A stretch of 64,000 nucleotides of DNA, from contig JAQOOI010000062.1 in NCBI GenBank assembly GCA_028554645.1, positions 744,001-808,000 of the forward strand, given 5' to 3'. Below the pieces are notes generated by a model. That model had not been told where the DNA came from. It did not search any database and was given only the letters and a program-made list of their open reading frames with translations. The DNA comes from Omphalotus guepiniiformis. Lineage: Eukaryota > Basidiomycota > Agaricomycetes > Agaricales > Omphalotaceae. A program made the translations under genes and the position numbers. Positions 32,701-46,300 of the stretch are shown here, piece after piece (the first letter of the stretch is position 1; every line of letters starts with the position of its first letter).

Positions 32701-35700
32701 GTCGAACAGATCGGTCGTCCTCTGGAGCTTGATACCGATGGTATTTGGTGTATGCTCCCCGGTGTATTCCCCGAAAATTTCAAGTTCAAACTTGACGACG
32801 GAAAATCCATCGGCTTCTCCTATCCTTGTACCATGCTCAACCACCTTGTTCACGCGCAGTTCACAAATAACCAATATCATGATCTGGATCCCGATACTGG
32901 GGAATACAAGGTCCACAGCGAAAACTCTATATTTTTCGAGCTCGATGGCCCTTATAAGGCTATGATATTACCGTCTTCGAAGGAAGAGGACAAGCTGTTG
33001 AAGAAGCGATACGCTGTGTTCAATGATGATGGGTCATTAGCGGAACTGAAGGGCTTCGAGGTCAAGCGTCGTGGGGAACTGCAGCTCATCAAGATCTTTC
33101 AGTCGCAAATTTTCGAGAAGTTCCTTCTAGGTACAACCACAGAGGAATGCTATGCCGCTGTTGCGAAGGTAGCAGACCAGTGGCTTGATGTGCTGTTCAG
33201 CAAGGCTGTTGCTCTGGATGATGATGAGCTGGTGGAACTTATTGCTGAGAACAGGAGCATGTCGAAAACTCTTGCAGAGTACGGAAGCCAGAAGTCCACT
33301 TCGATCAGCACAGCGAGGCGTTTGGCCGAGTTTCTAGGTGATCAGATGGTGAAAGATAAGGGCCTTGCCTGCAAATTTATCATCTCTGCTCGGCCCATGG
33401 GTGCCCCGGTCACCGAGCGTGCTGTACCTGTAGCCATCTTTTCTGCTGAAGAGAGCGTCAAACGCATGTATCTGCGTAAATGGCTCAAAGACAACAGTCT
33501 CGTCAATTTTGATCTTCGCACCATCTTGGATTGGAACTACTATATCGAACGACTCGGCTCAGTGATTCAGAAATTGATCACTATTCCCGCTGCTATGCAG
33601 AAAGTCCCCAATCCTGTACCTCGTATCCATCATCCCGATTGGCTTCATCGAAGGGTAGCTGGAGCTCTTGATAAGTTCAAACAAAACAAACTCACGGATT
33701 TCTTCAAGCCGGTCGGAGAGGAGAATTCACAATCCATGTCACAGCTTACGGATATAGAGGATTTCGACGGTGGCAACCAATCTGGGCGAATGATTATTGC
33801 TCCTATTGAGCGTCAGTTTGTTCGGAAGGACTCCCCTGAACTAGATATGAACGCAAGTCTGGTTGAATCTCTTCCCGATCCCACTGTCAATTATTCAGCC
33901 TGGATTAAAGCTATGCGACCCCGATGGAGACGGCGGCGCGAAGGAGCAGAATCACAAAATACAGTCATTCCATCTATGTTCAGTAATGTCAAAGTTCGGA
34001 CAAATAGAAAATGGGACATTGTGCAGATCAGACCAGGCGGTAGCCCGGGAAGATTTATACTATGGCTTTCGGTCGATTCGGAACTGGTGTCATTGCCACT
34101 TCGTATACCTCGTGAATTTTACGTCCACTTTCGCACTCCGAAAGAAGAGGTCTTCCGTTCTGACTTCTATTCGTACGAGAAAGTGACCCGAACTCTCCCG
34201 CGAGATCTTCCTTGCGTCAATCTCTACAAGGTCACTGTCCGTGAAGACTTGTATCGCGAAATAGGAGAGCATTTCATCGACCTCACAAATGACCCTAATA
34301 TCGATGGCGTCTTTGAGCTACAGGTACTTGTTCGTCTTCATCTCTGTGTTATCATGCTCATGTTCATAGGTCCCTTTGGTGCTTCGTGCTCTCATAAAAT
34401 TAGGCAGGACGTGCGAGTCTCGGGATTCGAGTATGACTCTGAATCGTGCAGAAGCCATCGGGTTTGATCTCCACCAGCTTGATACTTCTGCCTCCTCACC
34501 GTCTCGCCACAAGTACCTCAATGGCGGCAGAGACAGGAAATACATATTTCTCTACCATGCGTGTTCTGCTAATGCGCCTTTACACGTGTTCGCGGTTTTC
34601 CAACCAACAGGCTCTGTCAAACTCCATGTAGTCGATCCCGCCACTCGTCGGCAACCCATCCCCCGGCTTCAAGAGACCTACTCGGATTTACGACGGAAAC
34701 GTCGTAATGTGAACAACAACTCCATCGTCTATCCCGATACTCGAGAATTTACTACCAATTATCACTCTAGCGACGTCACAGCTCTCAAAGCAATTTCTAG
34801 AGAGTTAGGACTTCTGGAGCAACAGTCCTTCACCGTAGTGCTGTCTTCCAGTAAAGATGATTCTTATTTCGACGCGCATATACCCAAGCTTGCTAAGTTC
34901 CCTGTCTTTTCCATGTCTAAAGTCAAGGCAGTCCACACGTTGGACGTCTTCCCTTGGCAATCTCATGTAGCTCAGAAGATGCTCAACCGATACCTGTCTC
35001 TGGGAGGCTGGCTCGACCGACTCTTAGCTCTGGCCGACTACTACGATGTTCCTATTGGACACTTGGATGGTGACCAGCCACTGCATCTTTCCGACATTAG
35101 CTTTGCACGTCGTCTTGTACAGCAAGACATGGTCCTATGGTGGTCACCTCGGGAGCTACCAGACTTGGGCGGCACAGAAGGCGACATGCGACCAACAGAG
35201 GAGTTTCCCAAGACTGAATTCGTTGTGTCAGGTGCTTACGCAAATGTGTGTCTGGAAATCACCGTTCGTAACTTGGCGGTCAATTCTGTTGTCCATTCTG
35301 TGGTTGTTAACGAGTTAGAAGGGAGTGGAGGAGCTACCGCATTTGACTCGGTCTCGAAGACACTTGAAGAGTACGCCCAAGGGAGCGGACAACGGGACCT
35401 GACCTTGGGCGAGTCGAATGTGCCAGTCCAAACATTCGGGGTCTTGAAAACGATGGTAAAATCCTGGCTCATGGACCGACTTCAAAACGAGCTGGAAGAT
35501 TTGGAAAGCCCGTCTACACTGACAGTAGACCATTTCTGGCGTTGGATCAGCTCCAGCGCGTCCAACATGTACGACCCAAGCATTCACAGGTTCATCCATG
35601 GCCTCATGCGCAAAACCTTCATACAGCTACTTGCAGAATTCAAACGCCTAGGGTCGCAAGTGGTGTACGCAGACTTCAGCAAGATCCTACTTGCCACGTC

Positions 35701-36860
35701 GAAGCCGCCCGGTACAGCTCATGCTTACGCAACGTATATCAATACAGCGGTCAACTCTCATGAGCTGTTTCAGCACATCTATCTCCGGACTGAACGATTT
35801 TATGACTACCTGCTGTTTCTGGACCAGGCGAACTGGGGGGCTGTCGTGTGCGAAGATCCTCTAGCTCTTGAGCCGTCCGAAGAGCTTTCCGTTGACATGC
35901 GATGGAATATCTCCGAGTTCCTTCCTCGCACAATGCACAAAGACTTCAAAGTACTTGTGCAGTACTACCTTGTCTCCTTATATAAGATTCGGCAACAAAC
36001 CAATGAGGCGTCACGCGTGCCGCTTCGCCCGCTACTGAACAGGGAAGCTTTGCCTGACGCCACCCAGCGTAATTCGCACACGAAAAACGAGAAAGAAAGT
36101 ATTCAAGAATTCATTGCCCGCAAGCTCACCAGACGAATGCTGAAAACCGTAGGAAGCCTTCAGGAACAGTACCGAAATGCGATAATGCACGAAGAATCCG
36201 CAGGTGACTTTGACTTTCCCGTCCTCCCCGGATCTCACCTTCACATGTCCAACCCGCCTCTGGAGTTTGTGAAACTCGTTTGTGCCGTATTTCAGCTCGC
36301 GAAGGAGTACCAAGTCGAGCATGGTATTTTGAAGCGAAACGCGCTGGATTTGATCGGCGTCAAGGAGTTCTCGAACGACGCTATATTCCGGAACCCATGT
36401 GAGCCTCTGAAACTGCCGAACGTGCCATGCCGACACTGCGATGCGCTGCACGATTTCGACTTTTGTCGCGACCCAGAATTGTTACCAAGCAGTACCGAGA
36501 TGTCGCCAAGGTGGACGTGTGGGAATTGTGGAGGTGAATACGATCGGGTCGGGATTGAGTTTGCTTTGATTGAGATGGTGTATGGGCTTGAAAGGGCTTT
36601 TGCTCAGCAAGATTTGAAGTGCGGGAAGTGCCAGCAGATACAAACGGACAATGTGTCGCGGTATTGCCAGTGCTCGGGGACGTTCCAACTCACTATCGGG
36701 AAGGCGGAAGTGAGGAGGAAGTTGAGAACAATTGTAAACGTGGCAATTGTTCATGGGCTGAATAGGTTAAAGGTTTGTCATTCACATTTCCAAACTTTCT
36801 TCGCGTTACTGACTATCACACGCGTAGGAATGTGCCCAAGTCATCCTGAATAATTGGTAG
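29716..36860 (+). CDS. POL2: DNA polymerase epsilon catalytic subunit
   Basis: Leading-strand replicative polymerase of about 2,200 residues with several short introns. It starts [16 protein letters not shown] and has an unusual Arg-Gly-rich leader. The proofreading exonuclease has Exo I ([17 protein letters not shown]) and Exo II ([20 protein letters not shown]). The polymerase has motif A ([17 protein letters not shown]), motif B ([16 protein letters not shown]) and motif C ([12 protein letters not shown]). A PIP box for PCNA (QNKLTDFF) lies near 33,690. The inactive C-terminal half follows, and the protein ends with two Cys modules: CRHCD with CGNCGGEYD, then [18 protein letters not shown]. 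The last exon encodes [10 protein letters not shown] and the stop at 36860. All catalytic acidic residues are visible. Confidence 0.96.
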
Positions 36861-37060
36861 CGTTATGTAGTCAAAATGTTTTTCTATATCTGTTCAGTTT
36901 GTTCGTTGTACCTTCTCGCTTTCTTGGGATGTATCTCATGTTCTGTACGGTTTAAACATTGTATTATTATATCTCTCCAGTACTACATAAATCGGATTCT
37001 GGGTATGTTACAAATAGTACACTAGTGACACATCGTAGGCGGCGGCGACAATCCAAAAGC

Positions 37061-37790
37061 TCAATGAGCTGATAGTTCAGATTGTGAGCTTGCCAATTCA
37101 TCAACTTTCTGCGTCTGTCCTTCAGCCTTGTCTGTTCCCTCAGGCGCGGTAGTTCCTGCTTGAATCTCCTGCCCTCGCTCATCACGCTGGGGAATAGACT
37201 TGGAACTGGCACTGGCAGAAGCCGGCTTGCCCTCTGGCTTGCCTTCTTCTTTTTTCTCATTGGGTTTCGCGAAGGGATCCGATTTAAGCTAGGGGAATGA
37301 AATTGAGTAAATAAATAGTAAGTTCACTGCAGTGGGAAGATGTAACTGACATCTTCCTCTTCCTCTTTCTTGTGTTTGAGCTCTCCAGTGTACCTTTGCT
37401 TGCCCTGCTGCACCAGCTCGGGATCACGAGAGATTTTGCCTTTAAGCTGCTCCTTCATACCAGTGAGCTTTTCAGTAAATCCCTAAAAATTAAATAGTGA
37501 TGAGTAACTAAAGAGAGATTTAAAGAGCCCTCGTCTGAACTTACCGCTCCTTGATGGTACTGTGGGCCGTACCCGACAACGCCTGCATGTCGCTGCTCTG
37601 GATAACCATTCTCATCAAGTTTGTCGGAAGATGATGCATCGGAATCTCCGCCAGGAGTAGGACGGGGGTCACCTCCTTGCTGGTCAGCTACGGTAGAACC
37701 GGTAGCATTGGGGTCGGTTGCAGAACCGACCGCGGAGGGGTGAACACCAGCTTGAGACGGTTGTTGAGAGGATTGGATGGAAGTAGACAT
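37061..37790 (-). CDS. Small low-complexity conserved fungal protein
   Basis: Three exons encode a hydrophilic protein of roughly 200 residues. The N-terminus (MSTSIQSSQQPSQAGVHPSA) is Ser/Gln/Gly-rich. A better conserved centre follows (GFTEKLTGMKEQLKGKISR with DPELVQQGKQRYTGELK), and the tail is Lys/Glu/Ala-rich. The KGKI...DPELV...G pattern recalls CsbD-like and small stress-type proteins found in many fungi, but I cannot assign a function. There is no signal peptide or membrane segment. Its 3' end faces that of POL2, about 200 nt away. Confidence 0.65.
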
Positions 37791-38438
37791 TATGTAAGTC
37801 CTCGAGTTACTCCTTCCCCGCATTCTTATATGTCTGAGATCTCCCCTCCCCGCAATAATGACGTAGATCCTAGTAGATGACAGTAGATGACGCGCAGTGT
37901 GGCAAATGACATCATTAATTTTACAGCTTTGACCGTGTAGAACATGCACGACTATATTTAGCATCTATCAAAGACCATGGAGAAATTGCCCGTTATACTG
38001 ACAGGCATGAATGCATAGCGAGAGAACAGACAGGCAGGAGAAATGTACGATATAAGCACAGCCAAATAGTAAACGAGAACAAATTTGTAAAGTAGAACAA
38101 GGTACGTACTTATGTGAAGTACGGATGCGACGAATAAGATGATCTATAGAAAGCAATATACTATGCGTAGTATCCAAAAAATAGTACCCATGTCCATGAT
38201 CACTTGACGAACATGGCCCTTGAATGAAAACCAAATAGAAAAGGACCAAGGCATCAGCGTCATATGTGATAAATATTTCGATAGCGGGGCGGAAGTTGGA
38301 GACTCAGATATGCAGATAGGACGAGAAAGAAGGGGAAAAAGATAAGGAACGGACGATATGACGGATAGCGTGAAAAAAAAGTGTATATGGCGTACGAAAA
38401 ATAAGAAACTTCAATCTGCAAACAATAACCGATGTCCC
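37791..38438. other. Intergenic, no gene seen
   Basis: About 650 nt upstream of the small protein and downstream of the Kin4-like kinase. It is AT-rich with no recognisable feature beyond short frames. Confidence 0.4.
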
Positions 38439-41400
38439 TCACTCCTCCTCTTCCTCCTCGTCCTCCTCAGTGATAGGTAGCTTGAATGCATGTCCTGCAC
38501 GACCGGCAGGCAACTGACGTCTACTGCCCCTGACCTCCGGTGATTCATAAGAATCGCCCGGCAGCACAGGTGACGTGCGCTCGGGAGGTGAATGCACTGT
38601 CTTCTGCCTCGCAGATCCGCTGCTCGTGTTTCCTGCTTGAATCACCTTCCCCCCATTCCTCTTACTCCCTCTAAACCCTCTCGGCGCTGGTCCAACCGTC
38701 ACATTCGGCTCAGGTTGCGCCGGTGTCGATTTTCCAAACGACGTTGAACTCGAGCTTGAGCTGGACATAGTCCATGTCATCTGCCCCAGTCCACCTGCAA
38801 AGGGTATATCGTCTTCCTCATCCACCCAATCGCTCTCGTCGCCGAGACTCAAGGATTGTCGTCCAGAAAACACATCTCGGATCGACGTGCCCTCTGCAGG
38901 AGATACAGCGAGGACCTCAACAGGTAGATGTGCGGTGCGGTTCTGCCAACCGGGTGGTTCAAGGCCCCACGACTTCTTCCAGCTCGACCTCCCAATAGAG
39001 TTTCCGTAACCGTGTAGCGGACTCGCAAACGGTCCTTGCCTCTTCTGTGCAATAAATGTCGACGTTCCTTCTCTGCCACCGCGTCTAGGGGTGCCACCAT
39101 CATCCATGTACCGTCGCACCTTGTACGGCGAAGCCGTCCTTGGACCTTCCTGGTCCGAGTATTCGATGAATGATGTCGGACGGGACGACGGGGGTGAGTG
39201 AATGGATGATGCAGCTGAGTTCGATCGTCCATGTACCGGTCTAGCTGAGGAAGGGCCGCTGGGCTGCCTTACCACCCTAGTAGTAGAAGACCCTGATCCG
39301 CCTCTGCGGTGATACTTTGACTGCATTGGTGATGTAGCTCGATAACGGACTGATCCCGTAGAGCTCGCAGATGGTGATTTCCTATGCCTCTGCATTGAAA
39401 AGCTCCGCACAGAAGAAGGCCTCGAGGAATAATCTCGATCCGAGTTTGGCGTATGACTACCGAGCGACCTGCGTGCAGGTACCTGAGGAGAATCTAGTAC
39501 TACCATTTGCACAGACGCAATGGAAGACCTCCTCGAATTGACACTGCTCGACCGACGGGAGGATATAGATGGCCTCTGTGTGCGCCGGCCACCACGCCCA
39601 ATGAACTTACTCCCCACGCCATTGCGAGTATCATTCGTTCGTCGTTTTACAGACGATGAACTATACCCCTGTCCAGACCCTCCCATTTGTCGACCATGCG
39701 TCCGTACTCCACCCGAAGGAGGTGAGCCTGGGACGTTCTCCTTCCTCTTCCCTTTACGATCCTCGTGGAACCACAACCTTAATGCAGTCAGCAAACTTGC
39801 GCGATTCCTTTGCGATCCTGAGGAGGCTTTGCCAGTGCTGTTAGTGTCGCCCAGATTGGGCTGCGAAGCGAAAGCGAACAAGTCTCCCGTTCCAGGTGAA
39901 TTTGCCGGAGTAGGAGCAGCTCGGGATCCAGATTGCTGCAAGTGCTGCCCAAGCGACTCTCGAGACTCGGTCAGCACCCAAGGCGAGTTTGTCAAATGCG
40001 GTTGGGGATGATGCAGCTCACTTGGCGGTGGTGTGGAAGGACCCTTTGAAGCCCTCAACGGCGGCGACTTCGTGAGTTTAGACGAGCCGCTTCCATGAGA
40101 TGACCTCGGCCCCTCTTCTACCGAACTGCCAGTATTCTTCCTTTCGTTCTCCTTGTATCTCTCTTTTTCTCTCTCCTTTTCCTTGTCTCTCTCCTTATCT
40201 TCCTTGACAGCCTCAGACGACCTCTTCCTGACCAGGCCAGCAGCCTCTAACGCGGTAGTAGCCCGTTGCATGATACTAACACTGCCCGACCTGTTCTTTC
40301 TCCCTTTAGAGCCGGTGCTACTACCGGGGGTTGAAGGGTAAGACTTTGCAGACGGGTCAATCACACCAGAGGATGAAGGTGTGAGCATCGATGTCCTTGA
40401 AGGCGAGGGTGATGTAGCCCTCGGTGGAGTGCTTGGTCGCGGAGGAAACGTCGGTGTAGGAGGCACAAAAGCTAATTGAGGAGTTTTGACAAGAGTGAGC
40501 GCCTGAGGAATAGGATCAGTCTGCACACCAGTGTTATTTTTCTTCTGCCTGGCTGACGATAAAATATGTTTCCCTAATTGCGAATCAATTGTCGGAGACA
40601 GGCAACTGTCTGGAGCACCAGAGCTGGAGCCAGTAGCTCCTTCCTCGAATGATTTCTTCTCCGCCTTCCTCTTCAACATCCACCATACAGCTCCAGCCGC
40701 GTCACACGCGTCGTTCAACACTGAATACACAATCTGTCCCAGATCAAACCCAAGCACACTCATCATATTCAACAACTCCCTCTCCAGTGGCGTGGAGAAT
40801 ATGATCGGTGCTGGCGTGTTCAGCAGTGAGGCGAAATTGATATCATTGTCGTTCTGCGGAGAAGGTAATACTGATACCTTCTCACCAGATGCGGTAGAAA
40901 TTTCGTTATCAGGATCGGAGAGTGTAGAAGAGACTGAACGGCGTTTCGTCCTCGCAGGCGTGCGCACAGTATGTAAGGGTGGAGCAGCGGATCGGCCGGA
41001 AGAATTGGTGCGTTGGCGGCGGAGATTGAGGCTGGGCGGTACGTCAAGATTGGCGTCTTCGCCCAACTCTTCTTCGGCTACAGGCTCGGGACGATGAATC
41101 GACTTTAAGTCGACGGCCGCGGCCTTGCGAATAGTAGTCTCGCTGGGGTTCGCGTGAATAGTAGAAGGTGACTCCTCTGGATTCAAATCAACAAGGTCAC
41201 CGATAGAATGCTCGGGGGTGGTTAGAGCTGACGTGTTGGAGTCAACGGAAGAATGAAATGTAGATTCAGTGGTAGAGGCTTCAGAGGAACGTGCAGAGTC
41301 TGCAGAGTCCGAAAGCAATGTGTCGGGTGTAGGAGATACTGGATGTTTTTGAGGAGGTTTCAATATTACGGTATCCGGTTCATTAACTGGTTGATTGCGG

Positions 41401-42417
41401 GTAAACCACGGATGGGATAGTATTTGTGGAATCGTGAGGCGCTTGGATGTCTCCTTCTGCAGAATATTCTTTATCATATCTCGTGCGTCTGCCAATGGGT
41501 AAGCGAGGACAAGAGTGAATTCAAGAGCGTACGTACCACTGGATAGCCACTCTGGATCCTCAAACTTCCCTAGGATGACCTTGTCTCGCATGATGCTTTC
41601 GTCATCGTCGTCGAACGGTAGCATTCCTGTGAGTAGACAGTAAAGAATAACGCCTAAAGACCAAACGTCGACCTCTGAAAGATGAAGAGATGAGCACTCG
41701 AAACAGACAAAGTCGTCACACCTCTGGTCCTTGATACCTTTGGCCTTGCAACATTTCGGGCGATGCATAACCAGTGGTTCCGCAGTAAGTATCCATCAGC
41801 GCACCACGCTCGAACTCGCGAGTGAAGCCAAAGTCGCCGAGCTTAACGCGACAGTGTTCATCAAGCAGAACATTCTCGAGTTTGAGGTCGCGATGAACGA
41901 TTCCTTTCTCGTGGAGGTAGGCGACTGCGAGACACAACTGGCCGAAAATAGACCGCGTTTCATCCTCGGTCAATCGCTCTTTCTCAGCAAGATAATCGAA
42001 AAGCTCTCCGCCGGAACAGAGTTCAGTGACAATCCAAATGGAGGATTCCGTAGCAATGACTTCATACATTTGAGTGACATGGGGATGGTGCAATTGACGA
42101 TGATGATGAATCTCGCGAGTCAAGGAGGCAGACATGGCCTTAGGGATTTGTTTGATAGCGACACGAGTCGAAGTCAAACGGTGAGTACCTATTCGTACTT
42201 TGCCATATGCACCTGAGACACTCCACTGTTAGTTTGGATCGCACAGGGAAATAGGCCTCGCACCTTCTCCAATGACTCTCCCAAGAGTGTAGTTTCCAAC
42301 TACCCTGATTTTAGAAGATGACAACTCCTTCCCCAATTCATTATAGGCATTAGCAAGCTGGGCTTTCTGGTTCTGGGTCACGGATCCCGAATGCTTGTGA
42401 CTGTGCGCTTTAGACAT
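38439..42417 (-). CDS. Kin4-like Ser/Thr protein kinase (CAMKL group)
   Basis: A kinase of more than 1,200 residues. The start is MSKAHSHKHSGSV. The kinase domain has the glycine loop (RVIGEGAYGKVRIG, split by an intron), ATP lysine (RVAIKQIPKAM), catalytic loop (GIVHRDLKLENVLL), DFG (KLGDFGFTREF), and activation segment (MDTYCGTTGYASPEM). The domain ends near SHPWFTRNQ. A very long Ser/Pro/Arg-rich tail follows, with a conserved island (ERELLNMMSVLGFDLGQIVY, then ACDAAGAVWWMLKRK) resembling the short C-terminal block of fungal Kin4 kinases. It includes a Lys/Glu repeat near 40,170 and ends in an acidic run (EEDEEEEEE). Kin4 kinases control the spindle-position checkpoint in yeast; the role here is inferred from similarity only. 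Confidence 0.85.
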
Positions 42418-43390
42418 GACGGCATATACAGCGTAGTTAAGATAATAAAAAGAAGGACAGAGGCTGATATGCCGCAAGTATTAGACACAACAGATTGAAA
42501 GGGAGAATGTCGTAGTGGTCGATGAGAAACTGTAATTTGATTGAGATTTTGGTCCTGGTGGCGTGAGACAACCGGCCGACGACAGCATACAACGCAACAC
42601 CGACTGTCCGGACCTGCTCCGGTACCGGTGTACGGTAGAACAGAGCAAACTTGTCAAAGAGAGTCAAACAGCATACAGGTGAATCCTTAGAGCCAGAACT
42701 TGAGGCTATGTATAGCGGTGTAGCTCATTTTGAAGGGATGACAGTTTCATTGCATCCGCTTTTCAAAAAACTTTCGTTCCTCCATATATAGCTCAGTGAA
42801 TGATCACTGCGAATACTGCCAGTGTGCTGAACAGATGCATAGTGATAATCTCAAGATATCTAGCATAGTGCACTGCACCAGGGTGCAGCAAGTACTTACC
42901 ATATAAAAGTGTAAACAGGAAGGAAGGAATTACCCAACTCAGGAAAATAAGGAAAAGAGCTGGGCACTCACTCACGCAGAAAGTTTAGGCTTCTTTGGTG
43001 TCAGCGTCTGTAAACAGCACGACTAAACAGGAGATCATTCATCCCCGTGTACTTCAAGCTTACATAAACCACTATTATGCCGTAGGGTCCGGGGACGGAA
43101 TAAGTACGAACAACGGCGAAGTTCTGGCTCCCTTGTGCCCACTACCCTTGGTCACGCTGTCTACGACGAGAGACGTTCTCGAAGAGATATAACGATATCC
43201 TGTCCTCCTTTGTATCACTTATACCCCTGGTGCTATACCAAAGCTGGCAGCATACGAACTGTACGACTTTATACCCTTTCACGACTGTTGTAGGGTGCAT
43301 CACTTTACAAGTGAGTTATGCGTAGAGTTCGTGCATTCTCTTGTATTCACGGTATTTTCTCAATGGGACATCTTCAAGAATTGAGCCAAC
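42418..43390. other. Divergent promoter region, kinase and WD40 membrane gene
   Basis: About 970 nt between start codons of divergent genes. Small frames at 42437-42667 and 42793-42975 are AT-rich and without motif. No other feature is seen. Confidence 0.4.
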
Positions 43391-46300
43391 ATGCCCAATG
43401 CATTTCCCGACTTCACCGAAGTTGATGATGAGAGGGGTCGTCTCTCGACTTCTAGCCGCAAGGCGACGATTATGAGTTTGGTTGAAATGCTTTTGAAGGA
43501 AGGATCAAACCAGGATTTAGGTGAGTTACATAGTGATGTGATCATAAAATATGCTTCCGCTCGTACTGATCAATTTAGGCCCAACCCAGCAGCCCGCCTT
43601 CGAGGATGACAAGGACGTCCGTGAGTTAATTGAACTGCCTCGTTTCCGAAATCGTTTTTCATATACTGCAACAGCAACCGTGAATGAAGCGCATCAAGCT
43701 GCTGGTGCCGAAGCATTTCATAAATTCCAAAGGTACGCAACGTCTCCTTCTAGCTCTTTCCCATCAATTTAATTAACCAGTGGAAACTAACTTCAGGCGA
43801 TTGAATAACCTGGATAAAGAGGCAAGCTTGATTTCCTTTACTGAAGACATTTACGAAGACCCTGTAGGGCTCAGCCCGTCTCGACTGCGCTCTACACTAC
43901 ATCTTCGCTGCCGCATCGTCGGTTGATTATCACAAGGACTGACTGACTATTTTTCTTCTAGCTCCGAAACTTTGCGAATGCAGCACGTCAACTAGGCAGT
44001 TCCGCTGCTATTCTGGCCTCTGCCTTTCATCTTCGAACGCGTCTGGCTCATATCCTGTATCTTTACCACGAGAATGCCGCGGACTTGTTTCCCCGCAAAA
44101 TCAGCCACGCTAGCTCGCCTCAATCTGCCATACCTTCCGACACCAAGAAACAAAGACGTAGACAGTATCGCTTGTCGGGAAAATATCGAGCTCTACCACA
44201 TATCTCTCGACCAATCGTTAACGAACATATAGATCTAGAGGATTTCCCCCAACAGTTTGAGTTGTTGGCCGATGAGGTCACGACTTTTGTAAACTGTCTG
44301 AACGAGTTTCCTGAATTCACCGACGAGGCTGTCAACGTGTCCATCTCCACATTTGAGGGGGATCTGAAGTACTGGGCTAGCTGTTTGCAGGTATACCAAG
44401 GTATGTTCGTAGGTTTGACCGCGGAATCTCACTCAAGGTTTTCCCTCCAGGTCAATTTCGATACCCGGCCGTACAGCGCTACATACAGGATCTTGCTGCT
44501 GAGATGGGAGAGCATATTGACAGCATCACGACAGCCCTTTCCATGTTCATAGAAGTCGGTGTCCCCACCATTCGTTTCGCTCAGAAACATGGCGCCACAA
44601 ATCTTCTCAATCTATCCACAGTCGCTACCTTTTTCTCCGCAGTCACAGCCACAACTCTCCAGTTTTCATTTCAGTTGACGGGCCCTACATCTGACGCAGT
44701 AAATTCATTTTGGTTTCTAAGTCTGGTCTTCAGCATTGCCGCTGCAGTAAACAGTCTTTTAGGATTAACATGGAAACAAGCGATGTAGTAAGCTCATGAG
44801 TACGGTTTCGCGATGGAAGTGAACGGCTTACTTCTTCCTTGTGCAGCCGCTCACCTGGACATCGGGTTCCCTGGTGGGTCCTGATCTGGATCAAACGGTC
44901 ACCACTAGTGTTCCTAGTCATGTCTGTAGCTTGTTTTTCTATTGGCCTCGATCTTTTTGCATATGCATCCGGGCAGGTTGGTAGCTCTCGCCTTGTTATT
45001 GCATCCTTCAACAAAGTCTGATTGATGATATAGAATAGAATCACGTCCACGATCACGACCGTCTTTACCGCTTTCACCTCTTTTGGTCTAGCCGCCGTGT
45101 CAATGTGGTTTGCTTCTGAGCGCTGGGCGTTCACGCACCACCGCGGCAAGAAGTGGCTTGGTGATGTGCTAGCGGAGGTCAACGAAAAATTTCTGCAATT
45201 GCCTGGGATATATGGTACAAGAAAATGCTTACACTGGGTATCGCGGCGTTTGAGCAGAGTGAGCACCAAGATGAGGCGAGTCAGATCTCTGACTCTGAGT
45301 GTCATTACTGCGAGTGACGAGGAGAAGTTGACTGATGACTCGAACGGGCTTCCGACCACCATGCCAGTACTTACTGGTCATCGCTTAGAAGAATCACTTC
45401 GATCCTCAAGTCCACGCCGCGCTTCCGAGAGTGTACCATCCTCCCCATTGATCATTACTACAACTGCCACCCCTGTGCCGCCTGCTACCGCTAGTCCTGG
45501 GTCCGTTGACCTGTCAACTCCCCTATCTTCTCCTGCCGCTCCCAGTTTAGGCAAGCAACTATGGAAAAATGCCTTACGAACGGTTAAAATGCGCACGGCC
45601 ATGTCCGCTAATCTTGCGGAAAGTACCCGTAATCCGCACCGGAAAAGGACCACTTCTTCCACGTTACTTTCCTCAGATAGAAAACGGGCGATGACAGATG
45701 CACCTCCGAAAGTTGTGTTGAAGTCGCGTGTTGCGGCGCTGGTGCCGAAACTGAAGTGCTTGGAGACAACGCAAGATCTGGCTGCTCATCAGGCTCTTGT
45801 GCGCCATCTACAATTTTCGCCAGATGGAAAGTTCTTGGCTACGTCAAGCTGGGATCGAACATCCGTTATTTTCCGTGTCGGGGTGGGTGATAATTGAGCA
45901 GCGAGGTCTTATAGAATTGTCATTGACGCTGCACTTGTATAGGAACCTTTTGTATCTCATCGTACTCTAGCACATGCAAGGGGCTTTGTCGGCCAAGTGG
46001 CTTGGTGAGTGCAATACTCAACTCTCAATCAATCAAGTCAGTCTAAGGTCCTACTTTGAAAAGGTCCCCCACAGGAAAATTGCTGCTCACCAAGCTCGTC
46101 CGTGGTATCAAGGTCTGGACGCAGGTGTGTGACGCAAATACACAGATGCTACTTTCTGCATCTGCTGTGGTTATATCTGATTGCTGTCTGACACGTTTTG
46201 ATTCGTGATTCCTTCCTTTTTTAAAAAATCACAGGACGGTGTGTGTCAGAAGACGATAGATCGCCCGGCGTATGTAGAGGCAATCACCTGGTTCCCTGGT

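Noticed and set aside
39520..40011. 163-residue plus-strand frame within the kinase tail
   Set aside because: It is antisense to the low-complexity tail of the Kin4-like kinase and shows no domain.
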